Positions 43,973 to 52,839 of a DNA stretch of 52,839 bases are shown in pieces. The notes beneath the pieces are model-generated. The model ran no database searches. It saw only the letters and a program-made list of their open reading frames with translations, and was not told where the DNA came from. The translations under genes and the position numbers were made by a program. The first letter of the stretch is position 1, and the number at the start of each line of letters is the position of its first letter. This DNA is from Natronohydrobacter sp. (lineage in GTDB: Bacteria; Pseudomonadota; Alphaproteobacteria; Rhodobacterales; Rhodobacteraceae), in assembly GCA_007125005.1 (NCBI GenBank), contig SLDY01000127.1, forward strand, positions 1 to 52,839, in the 5' to 3' direction.

Positions 43973-44387
43973 CCGCGATCCCTTCTTGCGGCAGATCGCT
44001 GCGTTCGGCCGCAAGGATCCTGCGCACTTGCTCGCGCAGCTCCTTCAACTCGAACGGCTTAGAGATGAAACCATCCGCCCCCATCGCCAACCCCTTGCGC
44101 CGCTCCATCGCAGAGCCACGCGCAGTCATCATCAGAATGCGCACATCCGCACAGTCCGGATCGGCGCGCACGCTCTGGCAGATCTCATAGCCCGACACTT
44201 CGGGCAGCATGACATCGAGTAATACCAGATCGGGCTTGCGCGTGCGGATCATCTCGACCGCGCCTGCGCCCGTGGCAATCCGGGTCTGGCTGTAGCCTTC
44301 GCGCGAGAGCAGATAATTGAGGGCAATTGCGATATTGTCCTCATCCTCGACGACAAGAATCTCAACCTTCTTCGCGGGGTCCTCCAT
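43965..44387 (-). CDS. Stand-alone response regulator (REC domain)
   Basis: 140-residue single receiver domain, no output domain. The phosphorylation pocket is intact: acidic pair in LVVEDEDN, acceptor Asp in LVLLDVMLPEVSGYE, Thr in MMTARG, Lys in FISKPFE. About 15 extra C-terminal residues follow helix 5. The start at 44387 has GGAGG five bases upstream. It overlaps the exonuclease-sensor gene by 8 bases and the upstream membrane-protein gene by 26 bases, so all three are likely made together. Because the adjacent sensor lacks the phospho-acceptor His, its phosphodonor is probably another kinase or a small molecule such as acetyl phosphate; that is inference. Confidence 0.9.
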   Translation of the reverse strand: MEDPAKKVEILVVEDEDNIAIALNYLLSREGYSQTRIATGAGAVEMIRTRKPDLVLLDVMLPEVSGYEICQSVRADPDCADVRILMMTARGSAMERRKGLAMGADGFISKPFELKELREQVRRILAAERSDLPQEGIADA

Positions 44388-44910
44388 GTGCTCCTCCTTC
44401 ACATGCAACTTTCAGGGCCGGATCATCCGGAGCAAGCCGGTACCATTCCACATTCTGTGGAACGCCATCCTCGGCCAGACTTGTTCCTTCGGTCAGATCA
44501 GCGCGCCTTGCATCCGCACAGTCGAAAATCGACTTGAACCCCATTGTCAGCGCCCAGCGCTCCTGCAGGATCACACCTGTCATCACCAGATCAGGGTGAT
44601 TGCGGTTGGTCTGGCGCACGCGATTGTCGATGGCGATGATCCGGTTTGTCAGCGGCACGGCATAGGTCCATGGCCGCATCCAGCTTTGATGCTGGTTCTT
44701 GCTCACAACGACAATTTCATCGGGCAACCCACCCTCGAACCGTGCGGCCCATGAATATTCAAGATAGATCACCATCGCGAGCATCCCGGCGGCAACCCCG
44801 GCAGGGGTCAGCCATTCGGGCAGACGCCGCCCGCTCAGGCGGCGCAGCAGATGTGCCACCCCACCACCGCCAAAACCTGCCACTATAACTGCCAGAAATT
44901 CCAGCAACAT
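44362..44910 (-). CDS. Small membrane-anchored protein of the acetate cluster, unrecognised
   Basis: 182 residues: two hydrophobic N-terminal segments (FLAVIVAGFGGGGVAHLL and WLTPAGVAAGMLAMVIYLEY), then a soluble domain from about residue 55 (GGLPDEIVVVSKNQHQSWMR, DNRVRQTNRNHPDLVMTGV, FDCADARRADLTEGTSLAED). It contains two cysteines and no known catalytic motif. I do not recognise the family. Its tail overlaps the response-regulator start by 26 bases and it begins 15 bases after the DUF294 gene, so it belongs to the same transcript. A periplasmic location of the soluble part is likely but not certain. Confidence 0.72.
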   Translation of the reverse strand: MLLEFLAVIVAGFGGGGVAHLLRRLSGRRLPEWLTPAGVAAGMLAMVIYLEYSWAARFEGGLPDEIVVVSKNQHQSWMRPWTYAVPLTNRIIAIDNRVRQTNRNHPDLVMTGVILQERWALTMGFKSIFDCADARRADLTEGTSLAEDGVPQNVEWYRLAPDDPALKVACEGGAHGGPREEG

Positions 44911-44925
44911 GCGCTTAGCGCCCCC

Positions 44926-46752
44926 TTATCCCAAAGTGCCCGCGAGTTGCCCCACGGCGGATTGCATTGTGCGCACAACCACGAAAGCATCGCGCAGATG
45001 GCTGCGCTCGAAATCCGACAGATCCGAGGGTGCGAGGAAATTATCGGGCTTGCGCCCCATGCGCACCAGATTGGCCTGATTCTCCAGCCGAAGATTGGCG
45101 ATCAGGTCAAACGCCTCGATCAGATCGCGCGCGCCCGAGACCGAGATGATCCCCTTCTCCTCGGCCTCCAGAAGCCGCGCGCGGGTATTGGCCGCCGATA
45201 TCCGCCCACGCAGCGCATAAACCCGCGCCAGATCGGTGACAGGCACCACACCGGTCAGCTTCATATCGACATGGTTCTTGTGCTCTCCCGAACGGATCGT
45301 GGCAAAGCTGCGCAACAATCCCAGCGGCGGCGTGTGCTTGACCGAGTTGGAGATCATATGCGCCACGAAAATCGAGTTCTTGGAGGCTTTCTCCAAAGTC
45401 TCATCCTGCAGATTGCGGAACAGGCTTACCTGCCCGCCAATAGGGCGCAGATCGAACATGACCGAGGCCAGCATCTGCGCTTCGGGCGAAGGCGTGTTGA
45501 TCCAGCCCTGGAAATAACGCCGCCAGATCGCCACCGGCTGGCACCAGCGCGGGTTGGTGGCCATCATGTCGCCCGGACAGTAGAAATACCCTGCCTCGTT
45601 CAGCCCGTCAGAGACAAAGCGGGCAAGCTCTGCAAAATAGGGCATGTCATCGGGCGTGACCGCGTCATCTATGATAATGCAATTGTCCTGATCGCTGACC
45701 CCGGTTTGCTCCTGCCGCCCCTGAGAGCCACAGGCGGCCCAAAGATAGGGCACAGGCGGGGGGCCGAGCTTTTCTTCGGCGAGCTTCAGAAGCCGCCGGG
45801 TCACTGTATCGGCGATATCGGTGATCAACCGCGTGACCACCTCATGCGCGTTATGCGCCGCCACAAGCTGGACCAGAAGCTGCGGGATGCGCTCGGTCAC
45901 ATGCGCGAGATCCTGATAGCTTTCGGCCATAGCTGCGTCGCGCACAAGCTGGGCCGAGGAGATCGCCTGAAAGCGCGTGAGATCCGTCTGGGTTATCATG
46001 CCCAGAAGCTTGCCATCACGCGCGACGGGCAGATGCCCGATGCGGTTTTCGAGCATGATATGCAGGATATCCGAGCCCAGCGATTGCGGCGAAAGCGAGA
46101 GCGGATCGGGCGTCATGATCTCGGAAACCGGCGTGTCCGGCGCACGGCCCTCGGCCAGCACCCGCCCCGAGAGATCGCGCGTGGTCACAATACCCACCAG
46201 CATCTCGCCCTCAACCACCGGCACACAGGAAAACCGCTTCTCGCGCATCAGTTTCGCGGCTTCCTGCGCAGTGGTTTGCGGCGTGACGCTCACGGGCTTG
46301 CGCGCCATCAACTCGGCCACCTTCAGCGTGGCGAGATCATTCTGACGGGCCGATCTGCCACTCTGGCCACGGCTGAAGAAGCGCTCGAAGGCCGGGAAAT
46401 TCGCGATCAGATGGCGCAGTTCATCGCCGGGTAGCGACAGGATGACCGAGTCGGATGTGGTGGTGGCCGTGGTCACGGCAAGCCCGTCGCGCATAAGGCC
46501 CCGCTCGCCAAAGGAATTGCGCGGGCTGAGCATCGAGACCAGCGCACCATGCGCATCGGTCACCTCGATTGTGCCCGATTTCACCAGATAGACAGAGGTG
46601 ATCGGATCACCCACTGTATATATCGCAGTGCCCGAGGGCACTTCACTGCGGCAGAAGCAACTGGCGACACGCACCAGCTCGTCCTGCGGCAGAGAATCGT
46701 AGGGATGAACATGCTGCAGAAATTCCAGAACCTTGGGGGAAACGTCAGTCAT
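44926..46752 (-). CDS. cNMP-binding/CBS/DUF294 putative nucleotidyltransferase
   Basis: 608-residue cytoplasmic protein with four modules: a cyclic-nucleotide-binding-like domain (about 15-125: VYLVKSGTIEVTDAHGALVS, FGERGLM), a CBS pair (about 150-265: KRFSCVPVVEGEMLVGIVT, NRIGHLPVARDGKLLGMIT), a GlnD-like nucleotidyltransferase core (about 340-370: ACGSQGRQEQTGVSDQDN with the D-x-D metal pair) and a C-terminal DUF294 helical domain. Such proteins are regularly encoded next to the acetate symporter and DnaQ-like exonuclease in Proteobacteria and are thought to be regulatory nucleotidyltransferases; the target is unknown. It lies 86 bases after the symporter gene, behind a hairpin at 46792-46821. 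Confidence 0.88.
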   Translation of the reverse strand: MTDVSPKVLEFLQHVHPYDSLPQDELVRVASCFCRSEVPSGTAIYTVGDPITSVYLVKSGTIEVTDAHGALVSMLSPRNSFGERGLMRDGLAVTTATTTSDSVILSLPGDELRHLIANFPAFERFFSRGQSGRSARQNDLATLKVAELMARKPVSVTPQTTAQEAAKLMREKRFSCVPVVEGEMLVGIVTTRDLSGRVLAEGRAPDTPVSEIMTPDPLSLSPQSLGSDILHIMLENRIGHLPVARDGKLLGMITQTDLTRFQAISSAQLVRDAAMAESYQDLAHVTERIPQLLVQLVAAHNAHEVVTRLITDIADTVTRRLLKLAEEKLGPPPVPYLWAACGSQGRQEQTGVSDQDNCIIIDDAVTPDDMPYFAELARFVSDGLNEAGYFYCPGDMMATNPRWCQPVAIWRRYFQGWINTPSPEAQMLASVMFDLRPIGGQVSLFRNLQDETLEKASKNSIFVAHMISNSVKHTPPLGLLRSFATIRSGEHKNHVDMKLTGVVPVTDLARVYALRGRISAANTRARLLEAEEKGIISVSGARDLIEAFDLIANLRLENQANLVRMGRKPDNFLAPSDLSDFERSHLRDAFVVVRTMQSAVGQLAGTLG

Positions 46753-46791
46753 AACACATGTTCCTGATCACACCGTCCCGGGTTTTTGGGC

Positions 46792-46821
46792 GGCCTGCCC
46801 CCAATAGCATGGGGACAGGCC
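46792..46821 (-). terminator. Stem-loop between the symporter and DUF294 genes (attenuator-like, no U-run)
   Basis: GGCCTG-CCCC arms (46792-46802) pair with GGGG-CAGGCC (46811-46821), with a single internal mismatch and an 8-9-base loop. It follows the symporter stop by 17 bases in the leftward transcript but lacks a T-run, so it may protect the 3' end or partially terminate, lowering expression of the DUF294 part of the operon. Confidence 0.45.
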
Positions 46822-46838
46822 ATCGTCTTTGCGTCAGA

Positions 46839-48605
46839 TCAGTGATCGACTGCCGCGCCAGCGCCTTTCGGCACGCGGATCGATTCCACCAGTTCCTGAA
46901 TCTCGGCAGGAGCCTCGGTGGTCATCTTCAGCGTGATCCAGGCCGCCAGGAAGTTCAGGATCGCACCCACAGTCCCGAAGGAAAGCGGCGAGATGCCGAA
47001 CAGCCAGTTATCCGGCGTGTTGGGCAGCATGTTGGTGCCCGGGATGAAGAACCAGCCCAGATAGGTGAAGATATACAGAACGGTCGAAAGCAGACCGACC
47101 AGCATCCCCACGATCGCACCCGTCGAGTTCATCTTCTTCGAGAAGATGCCCAGCATGATCGCCGGGAAGAGCGATGCAGCCGCCAGACCAAAGGCCAGCG
47201 CCACCACCTGCGCGGCAAATCCTGGTGGGTTCAGGCCCAGCCATGTTGCCAGCGCAATCGCAAAGGCCATCGAGATCCGGGCGGCCAGAAGTTCGCCCTT
47301 TTCCGAAATGCCCGGATTGATCATCTTCTTGATCAGATCGTGTGACACGGCCGAGGAAATGGCCAGCAACAGACCTGCCGCCGTGGACAGAGCAGCCGCA
47401 AGACCACCTGCCGCGATCAGGCCGATCACCCAGCCCGGAAGCTGTGCAATCTCGGGGTTGGCGAGAACGAGGATGTCGTTGTTGAACAACACCATCTCAT
47501 TGCCTTCCCAACCTTCCTCGATAGCACGCGCGGGCGGGTTGTTCTGGTTGTAGTACTGGATCAGGCCATCGCCATTCTTGTCCTCGAAGCGCAACAGACC
47601 TGTGCGTTCCCAGTTCAGCATCCAGTCGGGCTTTTCATCAAATGCCAGCGGCTCGCCTTCAATGCCTTGCGGCCAGAGCGTGGTGATGATGTTCAGACGC
47701 GCCATCGCCCCCACAGCCGGAGCGACCGTGTAAAGCAGCGCGATGAAGACCAGCGCCCAACCAGCCGAAGTGCGGGCATCAGCCACGCGCGGCACAGTGA
47801 AGAAGCGGATGATGACGTGGGGCAGACCGGCGGTGCCGACCATCAGCGACATGGTGAACAGAACCATGTTGAAGGTCGAGCCGTGATTGCCAGTGTAGTC
47901 ATTGAAGCCCAGATCCATCAGCACTTCGTTCAGCGTGGTCAGCAGCGGCTGGCCCGAAGCTGTATGCGTGCTCCACAAACCGAGCTGCGGCAGCGGATTG
48001 CCAGTCAGTTGCATCGAGATGAACACCGCCGGAATGGTATAGGCGACGATCAGCACGCAGTATTGCGCAAGCTGCGTGTAGGTGATGCCCTTCATGCCGC
48101 CAAGAACGGCATAGATGAACACAACGCCCGACGCGATGAACAGACCGGTGGTGTTGTCAACTTCCAGAAAGCGCGAGAAGGCAACGGCCGCACCAGTCAT
48201 CTGCCCGATAACATAGGTCACCGAGATGATGAGCAGCGAGATCACCGCCACCAGACGCGCGGTCTGGCTGTAGAAGCGGTCACCGATGAAATCAGGCACC
48301 GTGAAGCGACCGAACTTGCGCAGATATGGCGCAAGCAGCATTGCCAGAAGCACATAGCCACCTGTCCAGCCCATCAGGAAGGTCGAGTTGCCATACCCGA
48401 CAGCTGCAATAAGACCCGCCATCGAGATGAAGGACGCGGCCGACATCCAGTCCGCCGCCGTGGCGGCACCGTTGACGACCGGGTTAACGCCACGCGAGGC
48501 CGCGTAGAAGTCTGCGGTCGAGCCAGCGCGGGCCCAGATCGCAATACCGACATACAGCGCGAAAGAGCCCCCGACGAAGATTAGGTTTAGAATATACTGA
48601 TCCAT
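46839..48605 (-). CDS. Sodium:solute symporter, VC2705/acetate-permease-like large subunit
   Basis: 588-residue SSS-family transporter with about 13 membrane segments. Family regions include FYAASRGVNPVVNGAATAAD and ADWMSAASFISMAGLIAAVG near the N-terminus (sodium and substrate site helices), VLGGMKGITYTQLAQYCVLI, and GTAGLPHVIIRFFTVPRVAD. A polar insert at about 320-375 (FDEKPDWMLNWERTGLLRFE and on) is typical of the subfamily that works with a DUF4212 small subunit. The likely substrate is acetate or another short-chain monocarboxylate, given adjacent acs. It starts 13 bases after the DUF4212 stop. ActP proper is a close relative, so I withhold a symbol. Confidence 0.88.
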   Translation of the reverse strand: MDQYILNLIFVGGSFALYVGIAIWARAGSTADFYAASRGVNPVVNGAATAADWMSAASFISMAGLIAAVGYGNSTFLMGWTGGYVLLAMLLAPYLRKFGRFTVPDFIGDRFYSQTARLVAVISLLIISVTYVIGQMTGAAVAFSRFLEVDNTTGLFIASGVVFIYAVLGGMKGITYTQLAQYCVLIVAYTIPAVFISMQLTGNPLPQLGLWSTHTASGQPLLTTLNEVLMDLGFNDYTGNHGSTFNMVLFTMSLMVGTAGLPHVIIRFFTVPRVADARTSAGWALVFIALLYTVAPAVGAMARLNIITTLWPQGIEGEPLAFDEKPDWMLNWERTGLLRFEDKNGDGLIQYYNQNNPPARAIEEGWEGNEMVLFNNDILVLANPEIAQLPGWVIGLIAAGGLAAALSTAAGLLLAISSAVSHDLIKKMINPGISEKGELLAARISMAFAIALATWLGLNPPGFAAQVVALAFGLAAASLFPAIMLGIFSKKMNSTGAIVGMLVGLLSTVLYIFTYLGWFFIPGTNMLPNTPDNWLFGISPLSFGTVGAILNFLAAWITLKMTTEAPAEIQELVESIRVPKGAGAAVDH

Positions 48606-48618
48606 TATTCAGCTCCCC

Positions 48619-48873
48619 TCACTCTTCCACACCAAACTCTTTATCGAGTTTGTTCATGTAAGAGCGGTAATAAAAGATCAGCACGATAAAGGTCAGCATG
48701 GACCCCTGCTGCGCGAACCAGAACCCCAGATCGGTGCCACCGATCGGAATACCCGCCAGAAGCGGGCGAAATACAATGCCGAACCCGAAAGACACCAGCG
48801 CCCAGATCACCATGCAGATGGTGATGATGCGCACATTGGCCTTCCAGTAGTCGTCCGTCGATTTGTCTGACAT
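48619..48873 (-). CDS. DUF4212 small subunit of the sodium:solute symporter
   Basis: 84-residue protein with two membrane helices (IITICMVIWALVSFGFGIVF and GSMLTFIVLIFYYRSYMNKL), beginning SDKSTDDYWKANVRIITIC and ending DKEFGVEE, which matches the DUF4212 family of small subunits paired with SSS transporters. The start at ATG 48873 has GGGAG seven bases upstream; longer frames are not supported. It is immediately upstream of the large subunit (13 bases). It probably stabilises or gates the transporter, but direct function is not established. Confidence 0.9.
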   Translation of the reverse strand: MSDKSTDDYWKANVRIITICMVIWALVSFGFGIVFRPLLAGIPIGGTDLGFWFAQQGSMLTFIVLIFYYRSYMNKLDKEFGVEE

Positions 48874-48972
48874 GTGACGTCTCCCAGTTTCCTCCGATGC
48901 CATCCCGTCATGGGAGTGGCTTCCTCTCACAACCTCCCGACATGCCGTCAGACATGACTTGAGGGTTTGCAG

Positions 48973-49014
48973 GCGCGCTTCGCGCGCTCTGCATTTCGGG
49001 CACCGATCGGTGCC
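48973..49014. promoter_or_regulatory. Two palindromes between adk and the symporter genes
   Basis: GCGCGC-TTC-GCGCGC (48973-48987) and the 16-bp perfect palindrome GGCACCGATCGGTGCC (48999-49014) lie in the 161-base gap between the adk stop and the DUF4212 start. They could form consecutive hairpins separating the acs-adk and symporter transcripts, or the second could be a protein operator. No T-run follows. Confidence 0.45.
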
Positions 49015-49034
49015 AAACCGGTTACCCGGAATTC

Positions 49035-49715
49035 TTAGGCCGCCACTTTCTCCACAATGGCGGCAAGGTCATCGGCGATACGGCCGATCTCTCCCATTGC
49101 ATCGACGCGCTCAAGCACGCCTTTGCCCTCATAATAACTGATCAGCGGCGCTGTCTCGGCGTGATAGGCCGTCAGACGTGCGCCAACCGTTTCGGCATTG
49201 TCATCCGCGCGGCGCTTGAACTCGGTCGCACCACATTTGTCGCAGACACCCGCCACGGCTGGTTGCTTGAAGCTGTCATGATAGCCCTCGCCGCATTTGG
49301 CGCAGGTGTAGCGGCCCGAAACCCGCTCGACCATCGCCGTATCATCCACCTCAAGCGAGATGGCAGCACCGATGCCCATACCTTGCGCGGCAAGCAACTC
49401 ATCGAGCGCTGCCGCCTGCCCCGCTGTGCGCGGGAACCCGTCGAGGATCACGCCCGATTTCGTGTCGGGCTCGGCCATGCGGTCTTTCAGGATGGCCAGC
49501 ACGATCTCGTCACTGACCAGACCGCCCGACTCCATCGCGGCTTTGGCGGCCTGACCGGCCTCCGTGCCTGCAGCGACTGCGGCGCGCAGCAAATCACCCG
49601 TGGAAAGCTGCACGAGCCCGAATTTCTCCTGCAGCATGCGGGCTTGCGTGCCCTTGCCAGCGCCCGGAGGCCCCAGAAGGATCAGAACAGCGGATTTTGT
49701 CATTGCATCGCTCAT
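49035..49715 (-). CDS. adk: Adenylate kinase (zinc-lid, long form)
   Basis: 226-residue adenylate kinase, AMP + ATP to 2 ADP. The P-loop is LLGPPGAGKGTQARML, the AMP-binding region LSTGDLLRAAVAAG and ILDGFPRTAGQAAALDELL, and the lid carries four cysteines (YTCAKCGEGYHDSF and GVCDKCGATEFKRR), giving a structural zinc site. The start is ATG 49715, four bases after the acs stop; an internal ATG at 49703 is possible. Most relatives keep adk in the ribosomal-protein operon, so this may be a second copy dedicated to recycling the AMP made by acetyl-CoA synthetase. Whether another copy exists cannot be seen here. Confidence 0.95.
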   Translation of the reverse strand: MSDAMTKSAVLILLGPPGAGKGTQARMLQEKFGLVQLSTGDLLRAAVAAGTEAGQAAKAAMESGGLVSDEIVLAILKDRMAEPDTKSGVILDGFPRTAGQAAALDELLAAQGMGIGAAISLEVDDTAMVERVSGRYTCAKCGEGYHDSFKQPAVAGVCDKCGATEFKRRADDNAETVGARLTAYHAETAPLISYYEGKGVLERVDAMGEIGRIADDLAAIVEKVAA

Positions 49716-49719
49716 ATTC

Positions 49720-51666
<1,947 letters not shown>

Positions 51667-52138
51667 TCAAGCTCCTCCGGTAGCGAGGGGCTTGCGCCGC
51701 GCGCCACCCCCCTAAACAATTTGTGACGCCAAACGACGTGACGTCACGCTTCCCCGCGGCCTCTATAACCCATTCGTCAAGAAATGTGTAACTTTTTTTG
51801 CCACAACGATTTTTTGGTCAATTTTTTAACATTTTCATCGTAAAAATTGTAAATTAATTTTCGCTGCATTGCAGAAGCGTTGAAAAACCAAGCATTTTTT
51901 TGATCGCGAAAGACCAAGCTCTCACGCAAGAATCACGCAACAGTGATAATTCTATCCAGCCCGAGAGGGAAGACAGGAAAGAAATTTTCGTACGAATGCT
52001 GTCAGGGGCTTGAAATAATGTGATTCGCGCCAGCTCAAAAAGCGCTTACCTCTGCGCGGAGCAGATCGCAGGGCCAACGTGCTCTTGCAACTCCAGCGCA
52101 CAACGCGCAAGTTGCGCCAGAGTTCAGGAAGCCACCCG
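51667..52138. promoter_or_regulatory. Divergent regulatory region upstream of acs and the P-loop gene
   Basis: 472 bases without a gene. Notable parts are a 12-bp perfect palindrome CGTGACGTCACG (51737-51748, about 70 bases before acs), a strongly AT-rich block (about 51780-51910) with T-runs and A-runs that contrasts with the GC-rich surroundings and could act as an UP element or protein-bending site, and CTGCA-T-TGCAG (51864-51874). TTGACC on the minus strand (about 51822-51817) is a possible -35, but I could not find a convincing partner -10. No small RNA or reading frame is evident. Confidence 0.45.
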
Positions 52139-52839
52139 ATGACCGAGCCCGCGCGCGCGCCCGTAAACCGGGCAATGCTGGATCATTACCTGCAGGATTT
52201 GTTCGCCACGATCGAGGCAGGGCCTCTTGCGGACAAGCCCAGCGTGCTCATCAGCGGGGCTGTGCGCTGCGGCAAGACGAAAGTGGCGCGCCAAGTGGCC
52301 GTGCGTGGGGGATTTCATCACCTGCGCACCGATCAGATCCGCAATGCCACCTATCTGCACAGCTGCGAAGCCGAGAAGCGTCGGGCGCTCAAATATCTCT
52401 ACCGGCGCCTGTTGTTGCGGTTTCCGCGCGGGCTTCTGATCGATGGGACAGCATTGATGGATGCCCCATGCGAGTTGCCGGTCTGGGCCAGACAGCGCGG
52501 GATCGCGTTTTTCGCAATTGGTTATTCCTTCCAGACCCCAGAAGCAAAGGCACGCGATCTGCTGGCCTATCGGGCCAAAAACCGCTGCTGGACCAAACAG
52601 AAGCGATCAGATGCGGACATGTTACGGTTCGCGCGCGGCGTGATCCGGCGAAGCACCACGATCCGTGAATTCTGCACAGCCCATGACCTGCCCTATTTCG
52701 ATCTCGACTCGAGCCGTTTCGAGGCGGAGCGCGACCGCATCGTGCGCGCCATCGAGCGCAATCTGGCCGCGCGCGTGACTGCAGGCGCGCCACACTCTCT
52801 GCTGGCGCGCCTGCGATCCTTGCGAAGCCCGCGCCTATA
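52139..52839 (+). CDS. P-loop NTPase-fold protein (partial, C-terminus off the right edge)
   Basis: 233 codons are open to the right edge without a stop. The N-terminal region has a Walker A motif, SGAVRCGKTKVARQVAV (G-x4-GKT), and later LLIDGTALMDAPCELPVWA, where hydrophobics followed by Asp could be a Walker B. The C-terminal part is Arg-rich and helical (RDRIVRAIERNLAARV). A small-molecule or protein kinase, or a sulfotransferase/nucleotide-kinase-like enzyme, is possible; I do not recognise the family. AGGAAG lies 8-9 bases before ATG 52139. It is divergent from acs with a shared 472-base spacer and could share its regulation. Confidence 0.6.
   Translation, partial: MTEPARAPVNRAMLDHYLQDLFATIEAGPLADKPSVLISGAVRCGKTKVARQVAVRGGFHHLRTDQIRNATYLHSCEAEKRRALKYLYRRLLLRFPRGLLIDGTALMDAPCELPVWARQRGIAFFAIGYSFQTPEAKARDLLAYRAKNRCWTKQKRSDADMLRFARGVIRRSTTIREFCTAHDLPYFDLDSSRFEAERDRIVRAIERNLAARVTAGAPHSLLARLRSLRSPRL

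Noticed and set aside
51800-51830. Sigma-54 promoter for acs
   Set aside because: A TGGCA segment on the minus strand lacks the required GC at the -12 position with correct spacing.

Overview
The window is a GC-rich chromosomal segment of an alphaproteobacterium, most likely Rhodobacterales (Rhodobacter/Roseobacter group). The placement rests on gene content and order: an RpoE-ChrR sigma/anti-sigma pair divergent from its FAD/DUF1365/MFS/DUF3833/SDR operon, CcrM, an NDUFA12-DUF2155-aat block, an SDHAF4 homologue, RibBX, an endolysin/holin pair of the kind used to release gene transfer agents, and a methylsuccinyl-CoA dehydrogenase. No rRNA, tRNA, insertion sequence, integrase, CRISPR array or plasmid module was seen. 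Most genes are packed into overlapping operons.

Layout. 1-3.6 kb: truncated folK, an NYN-domain protein, a TauE/SafE permease and mcd. 3.7-16.9 kb: a long leftward run of rsmB, heparinase-like, purH, lspA, BamF-like lipoprotein, two M16 peptidases, mutL, rmuC and an unusual photolyase-like gene, broken only by a decayed gene at about 10.7-11.0 kb. 17-25 kb: SDHAF4, rpoH, an RluA-family synthase head to head with a DUF6476 gene, a metallo-beta-lactamase-fold hydrolase, selO, msrB, NDUFA12, DUF2155 and aat. 24.5-28 kb: ribBX-ribH-nusB-aat operon and the endolysin/holin pair. 28-35 kb: the ChrR-RpoE stress locus. 35-42 kb: a gamma-glutamyltransferase, ccrM, rnhB, small secreted proteins, a membrane-anchored winged-helix protein and a PAS protein with a CtrA-type box. 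42-51.7 kb: an acetate module. 52.1 kb to the end: a truncated P-loop protein.

How genes work together. The acetate module joins acetyl-CoA synthetase, adenylate kinase, a DUF4212/sodium:solute symporter pair, a cNMP/CBS/DUF294 protein, a small membrane protein, a lone response regulator, and a membrane sensor-like protein whose kinase part is degenerate and which ends in a complete DEDDh exonuclease. With mcd at the other end, this suggests acetate uptake and activation feeding the ethylmalonyl-CoA pathway. The RpoE-ChrR locus carries two divergent promoters of the same TGATCC-N18-TAA type, as expected of an autoregulated singlet-oxygen/peroxide response. Three cell-cycle links co-occur: CcrM with GANTC sites inside its own likely promoter, a perfect CtrA box before a PAS protein, and a GTA-type lysis cassette.

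The most unusual non-coding signal is a three-copy element (3587, 20863, 27998). It has one hairpin, then an 11-bp stem enclosing a nearly invariant 30-nt G-rich loop with a G-quadruplex motif. The stems change by compensatory substitutions between copies, and each copy lies at the 3' junction of convergent genes.
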